Shown: positions 25,690 to 34,577 of the stretch, piece by piece
Layout of the letters: every line of letters begins with the position of its first letter
Position numbering within the stretch: the first letter of the stretch is position 1
Source: Thauera propionica
GTDB lineage: Bacteria > Pseudomonadota > Gammaproteobacteria > Burkholderiales > Rhodocyclaceae
Length of the DNA stretch: 64,000 nucleotides
Reading direction: 5' to 3'
Assembly: GCF_002245655.1 (NCBI RefSeq)
Contig: NZ_NOIH01000008.1
Location: forward strand, 62,001 to 126,000
Notes under the pieces: generated by a model
What the model was told of the DNA's origin: nothing
Database searches by the model: none
What the model saw: the letters and a program-made list of their open reading frames with translations, nothing else
Program-made: the position numbers and the translations under genes

Positions 25690-26088
25690 TCACAGCGCGC
25701 CTTCGTAGCTCGCCCAGGCGATGTGCGATTCGTGCAGCGTCACCTTCAGCCGTTCCAGGCCGCGGCCGCCTTCGCCCAGACGGCCGTCGCGAATCGCAGC
25801 TGCAAGCCGGTCGAAAACCACGCGCGCCATGAACTCGGTGGTGGTGTTCCTGCCCGTGAAGGCCGGCTCATCGTCGAGGTTGCGGAAGTTGAACTCGGCC
25901 AGCACGGACCGCAGCGTGTCGCTCGCCAGGCCGATGTCGACCACCAGCCCGTCCGCGTCCAGTTCGGTGCGCTGGAAGGTGGCGTCGATCAGGTAGGTGG
26001 CGCCGTGGACGCGTTGCGCCGGGCCGAAGATCTCGCCGCGGAAGCTGTGGGCAATCATGATGTGGTCGCGAACGGTCAGAGCGTACAT
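25690..26088 (-). CDS. 6-pyruvoyltetrahydropterin synthase/QueD-like protein lacking canonical catalytic residues
   Basis: A 132-residue T-fold protein. Alignment by eye to E. coli QueD is clear along the chain: the first zinc His is in MIAHSF (residue 14), and the last pterin-anchoring Glu in TLHESH is kept. But the CGRLHGH segment reads AQRVHGA, so the catalytic Cys and one zinc His are Ala, and LDHHYLND reads FNFRNLDD, so the Asp-His relay is gone. Canonical PTPS or QueD chemistry is therefore unlikely; the fold probably does another job on a related compound. It is the second gene in a four-gene minus-strand operon. No queuosine genes are nearby. Confidence 0.82.
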   Translation of the reverse strand: MYALTVRDHIMIAHSFRGEIFGPAQRVHGATYLIDATFQRTELDADGLVVDIGLASDTLRSVLAEFNFRNLDDEPAFTGRNTTTEFMARVVFDRLAAAIRDGRLGEGGRGLERLKVTLHESHIAWASYEGAL

Positions 26089-26115
26089 GGGTGTGTCTCG
26101 TGAAAGTGGGGAGAG

Positions 26116-27123
26116 TCAGCGCTGCGGATAGCGGATGCGGTGACACAGCGCGCCGGCGGGCGAATACGCCAGCCGGTGCATCGTGGCCGGCAGGTCGGCG
26201 AAATCGCTCTCGCCGCTGATCAGCACGTCCGGCACGCTATCGACGAGCAGGGCCAGCGCGAGTTCCATGCGCCGGCGATAGTTCCAGCGCGGCAGGCGCT
26301 GCGGCGGCAGGTGGCCGACCTGGCTCGAGCGCAGGCTGAGGCGGCGGGCGTGGAAAGCCTCGCCCAGCGCAAGCGGCACGGCGCGCTGGCCGTACCAGCT
26401 CATCTCGATCACGCTGGCTTCCTGGCCGGCGAGGGTAAGCGCCGTCGACAGGCCTGCCGGCGCGCCGCTGGCGTGGAAGACGAAGTCGCAGTCGCCCGTG
26501 GCCGCGCCTGGCTCGGCGAAGCGGGCCCCGAGGGACTTTGCCAACTCGGCCCGGCCGGGATCGACGTCGATCAGCTGCACCTCGGTCCCGGGAATGCGCG
26601 CGCACAGCCAGGCCACCAGCGCCCCGACCACGCCGGCGCCGACCACCGCGATGCGGTCGCCGACGGAGGGTGCGCCGTCCCACACGGCGTTGATCGCGGT
26701 CTCCAGGTTGGCTGCCAGCACGGCGCGTTCGCTCGGCACGGCGTCGGGCACCACCACCACGGCGCTTGCGGGCACGACGTAGGCCTGCTGGTGCGGATGG
26801 AGGCAGAACACGCGGCGACCGACGAGCGCTTCGGCCTGCGCGCCGCAGCCGGCTTCGACCACGCCGACGTTGATGTAGCCGTACTTCAGCGGGCCGTCGA
26901 ATTCGCCTTCCTGGAAGGGCGCGCGCATGCGCTGGTGTTCGCTCGGCGGCACTTCGCCGCGGTAGACCAGGCCCTCGGTGCCGCGACTGATCGCGCCGAA
27001 GAGGCTGCGCACGCGCACCTCGCCGGGCGAGAGCGGCGGCAGTGCCACCGGGCGCAGTTCGCCATGGCCGGGCGGCAGGGTCCAGAATGCGAGCGGATGG
27101 TCAGCAGAGGGGGCGGAAGGCAT
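26116..27123 (-). CDS. Medium-chain dehydrogenase/reductase without the catalytic zinc site
   Basis: A 335-residue two-domain oxidoreductase. The N-terminal GroES-like domain has FGAISRGTEG where zinc alcohol dehydrogenases have a Cys-containing GICGSD motif, so the catalytic zinc ligand is missing; this ISRGTE version resembles BchC-type dehydrogenases. The NAD(P)-binding Rossmann motif is VVGAGVVGALVA near residue 155, with the acidic LIDVD strand after it favouring NAD. Substrate is unknown. It is the first gene of the operon continuing into the PTPS-like, glycosyltransferase-methyltransferase and membrane genes, 27 bases before the next. An upstream in-frame ATG at 27192 is less likely. 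Confidence 0.82.
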   Translation of the reverse strand: MPSAPSADHPLAFWTLPPGHGELRPVALPPLSPGEVRVRSLFGAISRGTEGLVYRGEVPPSEHQRMRAPFQEGEFDGPLKYGYINVGVVEAGCGAQAEALVGRRVFCLHPHQQAYVVPASAVVVVPDAVPSERAVLAANLETAINAVWDGAPSVGDRIAVVGAGVVGALVAWLCARIPGTEVQLIDVDPGRAELAKSLGARFAEPGAATGDCDFVFHASGAPAGLSTALTLAGQEASVIEMSWYGQRAVPLALGEAFHARRLSLRSSQVGHLPPQRLPRWNYRRRMELALALLVDSVPDVLISGESDFADLPATMHRLAYSPAGALCHRIRYPQR

Positions 27124-27239
27124 GCGGTCGGTCCGGATGGGCGGGAGGAATGCAGGCACGCCGAGCGTCGCGGCAGGCAGCGATCGGCGCATGTCGGGTT
27201 GCAGCGAACCACCGCCACGGGCGGTGGGTCTGAACGCGC

Positions 27240-27992
27240 ATGAACAAGCATAGCCCGACTCCCGATGCCGGCGCAGCGGCGCGCGCTGTGGGCGTGCCGC
27301 CCGCGTGGGCGGAGCTCGCGGCCGGCGCCGTCGTGCTGGTGCTCATGCTGGGGGCCTTGCATGGCGCATTGGCCTGGCCGCTGGGCGCCGCAGGGTTGGC
27401 GCTCGCCGTCTATGCTGCAATGGCGGGGCTGGTCTGGCGCTACTGGCCGGATGCGCGCCGCGGACTGGGGCCAGCGAACCGCGTGACCCTGTTGCGCGGC
27501 ACGCTGGTGGCGATCCTGGCAGGGGCGCTCGCGGGCTTCCCGGTCCTGGCGGGACAGGCGGGATGGCTGGCCGCACTGGCGTTGGCGGCGCTGGCGCTGG
27601 ACGGCGTGGATGGCTGGGCGGCGCGGCGCTGGCGGTGCGCCAGCGCATTTGGCGCGCGCTTCGACATGGAGCTGGACGCCTTCCTGATCCTGGTGCTGTG
27701 CGGCCTGCTGCTGGCGCTGGGCAAGGCGGGCGCTTGGGTGCTGGCGATTGGGGCGATGCGCTACGTGTTCGTCGCCGCGATGGCCGCGTGGCCCTGGCTG
27801 GATGCGCCCTTGCCGGAGCGCTGGCGGCGCAAGGCGGTGTGCGTGTGGCAGGTGGCGAGCCTGCTGCTGTGCCTGTTGCCGCAGGTCGGGGCCAGTCTGG
27901 CCGGCGGCCTGCTGGGTCTTGCGCTGGTGCTGCTGGGGTGGTCGTTTGCGGTCGATGTGCGCTGGCTGTATCGCCACAGGCCGCGGCCTTGA
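27240..27992 (+). CDS. CDP-alcohol phosphatidyltransferase family membrane protein
   Basis: A 250-residue polytopic membrane enzyme. The diagnostic DG-x2-AR-x8-G-x3-D-x3-D motif is complete, starting at DGWAAR near residue 125 and ending in GARFDMELD. Members condense a CDP-activated lipid or polyol with an alcohol, releasing CMP, as in phosphatidylglycerol-phosphate or phosphatidylinositol-phosphate synthesis. It is divergent from the dehydrogenase gene, 116 bases away, and could supply or consume a lipid head group in the same pathway; that link is inferred from position. The yceI gene follows 26 bases downstream. Confidence 0.85.
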   Translation: MNKHSPTPDAGAAARAVGVPPAWAELAAGAVVLVLMLGALHGALAWPLGAAGLALAVYAAMAGLVWRYWPDARRGLGPANRVTLLRGTLVAILAGALAGFPVLAGQAGWLAALALAALALDGVDGWAARRWRCASAFGARFDMELDAFLILVLCGLLLALGKAGAWVLAIGAMRYVFVAAMAAWPWLDAPLPERWRRKAVCVWQVASLLLCLLPQVGASLAGGLLGLALVLLGWSFAVDVRWLYRHRPRP

Positions 27993-28018
27993 TGGATTCT
28001 TATGGAGGAGGAGTCGAG

Positions 28019-28627
28019 ATGAAGCTTTCACGTCCAGTCCAAAGTGCGCGCGCAGCCCTGGTCGGACTGGTTGTCGCCGCGGCGATGGTCGGTCCGGCCC
28101 GCGCCGAGCCGCGCACCTACCAGATCGACCCCGATCATTTCTCGATCGCCTTCAGTGTGCGTCACCTTGGCTTTGCCGACACCATCGGCCTGTTCCTGAA
28201 AGGTAGTGGCAGCTTCGTGTATGACGAACAGACGCGCGCGCTGAGTTCGGCCCGCGTGGTGGTGAAGGCCGACAGCGTATTCACCAACCACGGTGCGCGC
28301 GACAAGCACGTGCGCGACAGCGATTTTCTCGATGCGAAGGCGCATCCGGAGATCGTGTTCGAGGCCACCGGTTTCGAGCCGGGCGCAGATGGCAGCGGCA
28401 CACTTTCGGGCAGGTTGACCCTGCTCGGCCAGACGCACCCGGTCGCGCTGGATGTGCGCCTGAACAAGTCGGGCGCCTATCCCTTTGGTCACCGCAAGCA
28501 CACGCTGGGCATCTCGGCGAGCACGACGATCAAGCGCAGCCAGTGGGGCATGGACTACGGCGTCGACCGCGGCATGGTGGGTGACGAGGTGAAGCTCAAC
28601 TTCGAGATCGAGGCGCTGCGCGACTGA
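28019..28627 (+). CDS. YceI-family periplasmic lipid-binding-like protein
   Basis: A 202-residue secreted protein: signal peptide residues 1-26 (cleavage near ARA|EPRTYQ) and a lipocalin-like YceI barrel with YQIDPDHFSIAFSVRHLGF at its start, split here as YQIDPDHFSI and the following strands, and SQWGMDYG near the end. YceI proteins bind polyisoprenoid or other amphipathic ligands and are often base- or stress-induced. GGAGGAG lies at the right distance before this ATG, fixing the start. It is close behind the phosphatidyltransferase gene on the same strand, so an isoprenoid or lipid ligand from that pathway is conceivable. Confidence 0.9.
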   Translation: MKLSRPVQSARAALVGLVVAAAMVGPARAEPRTYQIDPDHFSIAFSVRHLGFADTIGLFLKGSGSFVYDEQTRALSSARVVVKADSVFTNHGARDKHVRDSDFLDAKAHPEIVFEATGFEPGADGSGTLSGRLTLLGQTHPVALDVRLNKSGAYPFGHRKHTLGISASTTIKRSQWGMDYGVDRGMVGDEVKLNFEIEALRD

Positions 28628-28642
28628 TACTGCCCCGCAGCC

Positions 28643-29722
28643 TCAGCCGCCGATGTAGGACATCTCGATCTTGCGTAGCGCGGCGGTCTCGGCGGTACGG
28701 ATCTCCGAGTAGCGATCCTCGCGGCCTTGCCACACGTGGGCGATCGCCGCGTCCAGCGCCGCGTCGTCGGCCCCGGCGCGCAACAGGCTGCGCAGATCGT
28801 GGCCGGTCTGCGCGAACAGGCAGGTGTAGAGCTTGCCTTCGGTCGACAGGCGGATGCGGGTACAGGTGGAGCAGAAGGCCTGCGTGACCGAGGAGATCAC
28901 GCCGATCTCGCCCGCTCCGTCCTTGTAGCGCCAGCGCTCGGCGACCTCGCCAGTGTAGTTCGGGTCGACCGGCTCCAGCGGGTACAGGCGGTCGATGCGG
29001 GCGACGACGGCCTGCGAGGGCAGCACCTCGTCCATCTTCCAGCCGTTGGAGGCGCCCACGTCCATGAATTCGATGAAGCGCAGGATGTGGCCGCTGTGGC
29101 GGAAATGCGCCGCCATCGGCTCGATGTCGCTGTCGTTGGTACCGCGCTTGACCACCATGTTGACCTTGATCGGTCCGAGGCCCACCGCCTGCGCGGCGGC
29201 GATGCCTTCCAGCACCTTCCCGACCGGGTAGTCGGCGTCGTTCATGCGGCGGAACAGGGCGTCGTCCAGCGCATCCAGGCTGACGGTGACGCGGTGCAGA
29301 CCGGCGTCCTTCAGCGAGCGCGCCATCTTCGGCAGCAGCACGCCGTTGGTCGTCAGCGTCACCTCCACGCCGTCGAGTCGGGCCAGCATCTCGATCAGCC
29401 GTTCCACGTTCTTGCGCAGCAGCGGTTCGCCGCCGGTGATGCGGATCTTCTTCACGCCGCGCGCGACGAACAGCTTCGCCACCCGCAGGATCTCCTCGAA
29501 GCTCAGCAGATCACGCCGTGGCAGGAAGGCATAGTCGTCGTCGAACACCTCGCGCGGCATGCAGTAGATGCAGCGGAAGTTGCAGCGGTCAGTGACCGAG
29601 ATGCGCAGGTCGCGCACGCTGCGTCCGCGGCGGTCGAACAAGGCCTCGCCCGCTGCGGGCACGTTCTCCCGTGCGTCGACCGGGATGGCGGCGGGGGCGT
29701 CGTGGATGGGGATGACTTTCAT
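28643..29722 (-). CDS. moaA: GTP 3',8-cyclase MoaA (molybdenum cofactor synthesis)
   Basis: A 359-residue radical-SAM enzyme starting molybdopterin synthesis from GTP. The N-terminal cluster cysteines are Cys47, Cys51 and Cys54 in CNFRCIYC; the C-terminal second cluster is in [19 protein letters not shown] with the spacing typical of MoaA; the chain ends in the functionally important Gly-Gly. Length is slightly above the family norm because of about 30 extra N-terminal residues. No other molybdopterin genes are adjacent. It converges with yceI, 15 bases apart, and diverges from the Lon-like protease gene. Confidence 0.96.
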   Translation of the reverse strand: MKVIPIHDAPAAIPVDARENVPAAGEALFDRRGRSVRDLRISVTDRCNFRCIYCMPREVFDDDYAFLPRRDLLSFEEILRVAKLFVARGVKKIRITGGEPLLRKNVERLIEMLARLDGVEVTLTTNGVLLPKMARSLKDAGLHRVTVSLDALDDALFRRMNDADYPVGKVLEGIAAAQAVGLGPIKVNMVVKRGTNDSDIEPMAAHFRHSGHILRFIEFMDVGASNGWKMDEVLPSQAVVARIDRLYPLEPVDPNYTGEVAERWRYKDGAGEIGVISSVTQAFCSTCTRIRLSTEGKLYTCLFAQTGHDLRSLLRAGADDAALDAAIAHVWQGREDRYSEIRTAETAALRKIEMSYIGG

Positions 29723-29888
29723 GTTCTTGTGGCTGCTGGGGTGTGCGGATTATGGGTAGCGGCGTGGCGCGGTGCAATGATGCCGGTCAATCTTCGACTG
29801 CGACCGCGGCCCCGGGTGCCCGGGGGCGCTGGAGCGGCGGTGTATCATTCGCCACCGGATCGAATCCGGCTTCTGGAGAACAACGACG

Positions 29889-32318
29889 ATGGCCGAACCT
29901 GTGGCCCTGCCGGCATCGGCACTGCGCACCTACTGCGACCCCGCCTGTTTCACTTTCGACACCACCGAATCCCTTGCCGATCACGCCGGTGACCTCGGCC
30001 AGGCCCGCGCCGTCGAGGCCATCCAGTTCGGGCTGGCCATGGGCCACAGCGGCTACCACGTGTTCGTACTGGGCGAGCCGGGCAGCGGCAAGCATGCCAC
30101 TACCTTCCGCCTGCTGCGCGAGCGCGCGGCGAGCGAGCCGGTGCCGCCCGACCTGTGCTACCTGCACAACTTCGACGAGGCGCTGAAGCCAAAGTTGCTG
30201 ACCTTGCCGGCAGGTCGGGGCGCGGCGCTGCGTGCCCACATGCAGACCTTCATCCGCGAGCTGGGGCCGGCGCTGGGGGCAGCCCTGGACAGCGACGCCC
30301 ATACCGAGCGCGTCGAGGCCCTGCAGACCGCGCACAAGGCGCGCGAGGAAGGCGCGTTGAAGGAACTGAGCGAGGGCTGCGCGGCCGAGTCGATCTCGCT
30401 GCTGCAGACGCCGGAAGGCTTTGTCTTCGCGCCCACGCGCGAGGGCGAGGTGATGTCGCCCGAAGCGTTCGAGGCGCTGCCCGAGGCGGAGCGCAACGCC
30501 ATCGAGGCCCGCGTCACCGCCTGGAGCGAGAAGCTCGAGGATCTGCTCAACGATTTCCCCGGCTGGCGCAAGGCCGTGCGCGAGTCGATCGAACGCGCCG
30601 AAACCGAGGTGCTCGGCCCCGCGGTTTCGCACCTGCTGCGCGAAGTCCGCGAGGCGCATGCCGACCTGCCCGAGGTGCTCGCCTTCCTCGACGCCGTGCA
30701 CAAGAACGTGCTCGACAGTGCGATCAAGGGCACGATGCTCGAGGAGGAGGACGAGGACATCGCCGAACCCGAGGAGGCGAGCCGCTACCAGCGCTACCAG
30801 GTGAAACTGCTGGTCGATCACTCGGCCTCGCAGGGGGCGCCGGTGGTGTTCGAGAACAACCCCGGCTACGGCAACCTGATTGGTCGCATCGAGCATGTGG
30901 TGCAGCAGGGCAACCAGGTCACCCACTTCAACCTGATCCGCGCCGGCGCGCTGCACCGCGCCAACGGCGGCTACCTGGTGGTCGACGCCGAACGCCTGCT
31001 GACCCAGCCCTACGCATGGGAGGGGCTGAAGCGCTGCCTGCGCGCGGGCGAGATCCGTATCGAGCCGCCGGCCGAGGCGCAGGGCTGGAGCGGCACGCTG
31101 ACGCTGGAGCCCGAGGCGGTGCCGAGCGCGCTGAAGGTGGTGCTGATCGGCGACCGCGACATCTACTACCTGTTGATGGACAACGACCCGGAGTTCGCCG
31201 ACCTGTTCAAGGTGGCGGCCGACTTCGACGACGACCTGCCGCGCACACCCGCGAACGAGTGCGAATACGCGCGCCTGATGGCGCTGCTGGTGCGCAGCGC
31301 GAAGTTGCTGCCGATTGACCGCAGCGGCGTGGCGCGGCTGGTAGAAGAGGGCGCGCGCCTGGCCGAGGACGCCGGGCGCCTGTCGCTGAACACGCGGGCG
31401 CTGTCCGACCTGATGCGCGAGGCCGACCACCAGGCCCGCCTGAAGGGTCTGGCCGCGACCGGGCGGGCCGAGGTTGAGGCCGCCTTGGCCGCGCGTGCCC
31501 GGCGCTGCAACCGCTATCCGACGCGGGTGCGCGAATCCATCCTCGACGGCACCACGCTGATCTCCACCGACGGTGAGCGTGCCGGCCAGATCAACGGACT
31601 GGTGGTGGTCGAACTCGCCGGCGAGCGCTTCGGCCACCCGGTGCGCATCACCGCGACGGTGCGCATGGGTGAGGGCGACGTCGTCGACATCGAACGCGAG
31701 ACCGAGCTGGGCGGCGCGATCCACTCCAAGGGCGTGCTGATCCTGTCGGCCTTCCTGGCGGCGCGCTACGCCCGCCACCAGCCGATGTCGCTGTCTGCCA
31801 GCCTGGTGTTCGAGCAGTCCTACGCGCCGGTCGAAGGCGACTCGGCCTCGCTGGCCGAGCTGTGCGCGCTGCTGTCGGCGCTGACGCAGATCCCGATCCA
31901 GCAGCGCTTCGCCATCACCGGTTCGGTGAACCAGTTCGGCGAGGTGCAGGTGATCGGCGGCGTCAACGAGAAGATCGAGGGCTTCTACGACCTGTGCATG
32001 GCGCGCGGGCTGGACGGCGGCCACGGCGTCGTCATTCCGGCCGCAAGCGTGCGACACCTAATGCTGCGTGAGGACGTCGTGCAGGCAGCGGCCGCGGGCC
32101 GGTTCCACATCTATGCGGTGAAGACGGTCGATGAAGCGATGAGCGTCCTGACCGGCGTGGCCGCGGGCGAGCCCGATTCGAAGGGCGTGATCCCGAAGGG
32201 CACGCTGAACCACAAGGTTGCCACCGTGCTGGCCGAGATGACGGCGGCGCGCCACGCGCATTCCGACGCCGAGGGTTCGGCCGGCTCGCGCCAGCACCGC
32301 CGCCGGCACGGGGTCTGA
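29889..32318 (+). CDS. Lon-like ATP-dependent protease (AAA plus S16 domain)
   Basis: An 809-residue protein with an N-terminal AAA module (Walker A GEPGSGKHA near residue 62), a long helical insertion around residues 130-290, a second AAA-like part (residues about 330-560) and a C-terminal S16 protease domain. The catalytic Ser lies in EGDSASLAEL and the Lys in GGVNEKIEGF, forming the Lon Ser-Lys dyad. It lacks the N-terminal LAN domain of LonA and corresponds to the Lon-related family annotated as ATP-dependent protease La-like. Substrates are unknown; it is cytoplasmic. It stands alone between moaA and a convergent gene. Confidence 0.88.
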   Translation: MAEPVALPASALRTYCDPACFTFDTTESLADHAGDLGQARAVEAIQFGLAMGHSGYHVFVLGEPGSGKHATTFRLLRERAASEPVPPDLCYLHNFDEALKPKLLTLPAGRGAALRAHMQTFIRELGPALGAALDSDAHTERVEALQTAHKAREEGALKELSEGCAAESISLLQTPEGFVFAPTREGEVMSPEAFEALPEAERNAIEARVTAWSEKLEDLLNDFPGWRKAVRESIERAETEVLGPAVSHLLREVREAHADLPEVLAFLDAVHKNVLDSAIKGTMLEEEDEDIAEPEEASRYQRYQVKLLVDHSASQGAPVVFENNPGYGNLIGRIEHVVQQGNQVTHFNLIRAGALHRANGGYLVVDAERLLTQPYAWEGLKRCLRAGEIRIEPPAEAQGWSGTLTLEPEAVPSALKVVLIGDRDIYYLLMDNDPEFADLFKVAADFDDDLPRTPANECEYARLMALLVRSAKLLPIDRSGVARLVEEGARLAEDAGRLSLNTRALSDLMREADHQARLKGLAATGRAEVEAALAARARRCNRYPTRVRESILDGTTLISTDGERAGQINGLVVVELAGERFGHPVRITATVRMGEGDVVDIERETELGGAIHSKGVLILSAFLAARYARHQPMSLSASLVFEQSYAPVEGDSASLAELCALLSALTQIPIQQRFAITGSVNQFGEVQVIGGVNEKIEGFYDLCMARGLDGGHGVVIPAASVRHLMLREDVVQAAAAGRFHIYAVKTVDEAMSVLTGVAAGEPDSKGVIPKGTLNHKVATVLAEMTAARHAHSDAEGSAGSRQHRRRHGV

Positions 32319-32332
32319 TCCAGTCCTTGGCG

Positions 32333-32372
32333 GACGGCGGGCAGAGCGGCTACACGCGCCGGGCCCGCCGTC
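32333..32372. repeat. 10-bp perfect inverted repeat between convergent genes
   Basis: GACGGCGGGC (32333-32342) and its exact complement GCCCGCCGTC (32363-32372) flank a 20-base loop between two convergent genes, reaching the stop of the minus-strand one. Its place suggests transcript-end protection or termination, but there is no T-run. Confidence 0.4.
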
Positions 32373-32997
32373 AGGCGTGCTTGCGCGCGAGTCGCGCCAG
32401 TTGCCGATCGTGCCAGCGCCCGAGCAGCGCCAGGGCCGTCACCGCGCCGAGCAGGGCCATCAGCATGTCGGCCTGGGCGTCCCACGGGTCGCCCTGCATG
32501 CCGATGAACTCCACAGAGCCGCCGCCCCAGAACACCGCCGCGGCCCACTCCACCAGCTCGTAGGTGGCGCTGATGCCGAGGCAGCTGGCGACGACGAGGA
32601 AGGACAGCCATTTCCCGGGGCGCAGCGGCGAGGTGCGCAGCAGCAGCTCGCGCCCGAGGATGGCCGGCGTGACGCCCTGGAAAAAGTGGCCGAAGCGGTC
32701 GTAGGGGTTGCGCGCGAGTTCGAACATCTCCTGCACGACGTTGCCGATCGGTACCCGCGAATAGGTGTAGGCCCCGCCCAGGATCAGGATCAGCGAGAAG
32801 AAGGCGATCAGCCCGTAGGTCAGTGGCGTGAGCGGGAAGCGCCGCGCGGTGGCGACCAGGATGGGCAGGGCGATGAGCACCGGCATGACCTCGGCCCACC
32901 ACACGTTGCGGTCGTGAGGCGCGATGCCCGACAGTGCAAGGGCAGTGAGGACGAGGACCAGCAGGGCGGCGCGCAGGCTCATCGGACGATTGGTCAC
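32371..32997 (-). CDS. DUF2238 (YjdF-like) inner-membrane protein
   Basis: A 208-residue polytopic membrane protein with about six helices. It matches the DUF2238 family by YDRFGHFFQGVTPA, ATYELVEW and QGDPWDAQADM, a group of conserved polar residues (Asp, His, Glu) inside membrane helices that look like an active or ion-binding site. No biochemical function is established. The GTG start overlaps the stop of the upstream 2H-phosphoesterase gene (GTGA), indicating translational coupling; an ATG five codons downstream is possible. Confidence 0.87.
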   Translation of the reverse strand: MTNRPMSLRAALLVLVLTALALSGIAPHDRNVWWAEVMPVLIALPILVATARRFPLTPLTYGLIAFFSLILILGGAYTYSRVPIGNVVQEMFELARNPYDRFGHFFQGVTPAILGRELLLRTSPLRPGKWLSFLVVASCLGISATYELVEWAAAVFWGGGSVEFIGMQGDPWDAQADMLMALLGAVTALALLGRWHDRQLARLARKHA

Positions 32998-33686
32998 GGC
33001 AGAGGGAAGGGCAGTATGCCTGTCTCGTGCCCGTTCAGCGTCTGGGTGGTGAAGTCGTAATCGGCGATGCGGGTCAGCCTGCCGCCGATCACGGGTGCCG
33101 CGTAGCCGAACAGGCTGAGGCGCGAGATCTGCAGGCGCAGCGGGGCGCCGGGGTTGAATTCGGCCAGCCGCGCGCGCACCGCATCCAGTGGCCAGCTGCC
33201 GTCGTAAAGGCCTGTTGTGACGTGGGGTGTGTAGTTGTCGCGTGCCAGCGGATGAGCGGGGGGCTGCAGGCAGGTGCGCAGGGTGGCGATCCGCGCCTCG
33301 GGGTCATGCACCGTCAGGTAGGGCGCGGAGGTGAAGCCGTCGAGTGCGCCAATCTCGATCGTGAAGGGCTCGGGTGCCAGGCGGCGAAGCGCGTCGATCT
33401 GTCCCTTCAACAGGGTGACACCGAAGTCGTCGTCGTGGAGTGGGGACGCGCTCGGGAAACCGCACAGGCTCAGCGTGACGTGGGGTTCGCGCACATAATC
33501 GTCCAGCAGCAGGCCCGACAGGTGGTATTGCGCCAGTGCCATGCGCTCGCGCACCGGCGCGACATCCACGTCGAGCGCCCACAGCACGTAGTGGGGCCGG
33601 CCGAGATGCCACTCGGGAAAATCGCGGCGCACGTTGCGTACCGTGGTGTCAGTGTGCGGCGGCATGACGTGAATCCAGGCGCTCAT
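32994..33686 (-). CDS. 2H phosphoesterase (2'-5' RNA ligase-like)
   Basis: A 230-residue protein of the 2H phosphoesterase superfamily, shown by two separated His-x-Thr motifs, EPHVTLSL and TPHVTTGLY, which form the catalytic pair in LigT/ThpR-type enzymes acting on cyclic phosphates or 2'-5' links in RNA or nucleotides. The protein is longer than ThpR and I cannot name the substrate. The start MSAWIHV lies 11 bases after the lysE-like stop; a Met eight codons later is an alternative. Operon order is lysE-like, this gene, then DUF2238 with overlapping stop and start. Confidence 0.8.
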   Translation of the reverse strand: MSAWIHVMPPHTDTTVRNVRRDFPEWHLGRPHYVLWALDVDVAPVRERMALAQYHLSGLLLDDYVREPHVTLSLCGFPSASPLHDDDFGVTLLKGQIDALRRLAPEPFTIEIGALDGFTSAPYLTVHDPEARIATLRTCLQPPAHPLARDNYTPHVTTGLYDGSWPLDAVRARLAEFNPGAPLRLQISRLSLFGYAAPVIGGRLTRIADYDFTTQTLNGHETGILPFPLP

Positions 33687-33697
33687 GGTGGTGCTTT

Positions 33698-34324
33698 TCA
33701 GGTCGACACGACGAGGCGGATGCCCAGCCCGACGAAGATTGCGCCGGCAAAGCGGTCGAGCCAGCGACCCGCGCTTGGCCTGCGGTTGATCCACTGGCCG
33801 ATCGTGCCGGCGAAGAAACCCAGCAGGCCGAAGATCAGGACCGACTGCGCGGTGAAGGTGAGGCCGAGCGCCGCCATCTGCATGTCGACGCTGCCGTTGC
33901 CCGCGAAAACGAACTGGGGCAGGAAGGAAATGAAGAACAGGCCGACCTTGGGGTTGATCGCGTTCGCCAGCATGCCGCGCCAGAACAGTCCCGCCAGCGA
34001 AGGCTCACCGGCGACCTTGCCGTCGACCCGCACGCGAGCGGTGCTGCGCAGGGCCTGGACGCCGAGCCACAGCAGGTAGAGCCCGCCGACGATCTTGAGC
34101 ATCGCGAACGCGGTCGGGGACGCGGCGATCAGGGCGCTGACGCCCAGCACGGCGAGCGCCGTGTGTGTCAGGCAGCCGAGCGCGCAGCCCAGGCCGAAAG
34201 CCACCCCATGCCAGCGCCCCTTGGCGATGCCGATGCCCAGCACCATCAGGTTGTCCGGCCCGGGTGCGACGGTGATGGCCATCGCGGCCAGCAGGAATCC
34301 GGAGAACTGTTCGGGCGTCAACAT
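33698..34324 (-). CDS. LysE-family amino-acid exporter
   Basis: A 208-residue inner-membrane protein with six hydrophobic helices, of the LysE/RhtB family that exports amino acids or derivatives. Family hallmarks are the N-terminal VAPGPDNLMVLGIGIAKG segment (here within residues 19-37) and LANAINPKVGLFFISFLPQF at mid-length, each conserved around Pro and Asn. The start MLTPEQFSG fixes the family length, though the frame is open 153 bases further upstream. Substrate cannot be predicted. It is first in a three-gene minus-strand operon. Confidence 0.9.
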   Translation of the reverse strand: MLTPEQFSGFLLAAMAITVAPGPDNLMVLGIGIAKGRWHGVAFGLGCALGCLTHTALAVLGVSALIAASPTAFAMLKIVGGLYLLWLGVQALRSTARVRVDGKVAGEPSLAGLFWRGMLANAINPKVGLFFISFLPQFVFAGNGSVDMQMAALGLTFTAQSVLIFGLLGFFAGTIGQWINRRPSAGRWLDRFAGAIFVGLGIRLVVST

Positions 34325-34577
34325 GCGGCGATGATAAGGGGAAGGGCGCTGCTGCGACCAGTTGCAGGGAGCTCGCAGGAGGTGGGAGGAAACACGAAAG
34401 CCAACCTCGAAGGATCGGCTTATCTGATTTTTGGCTCCCTGAGTCGCCCCCCAAGCTCGAAACAATCGCGCGTCCATCCGGTCTCAGCCAGGTCTCGCAG
34501 CCTCCCACGCTGCGCGGCCCCAGGCCCATACAATCCATCCTCCTCATTCACCCTTTTCAACCGAGGACCGTTCTCTC

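Noticed and set aside
25690-26088. Queuosine synthesis by QueD
   Set aside because: The key residues are absent and no queC, queE or queF gene is in the window.
29787-32057. A 756-codon minus-strand frame opposite the Lon-like gene
   Set aside because: The plus-strand gene has clear Walker A and Ser-Lys motifs; the opposite frame has none.
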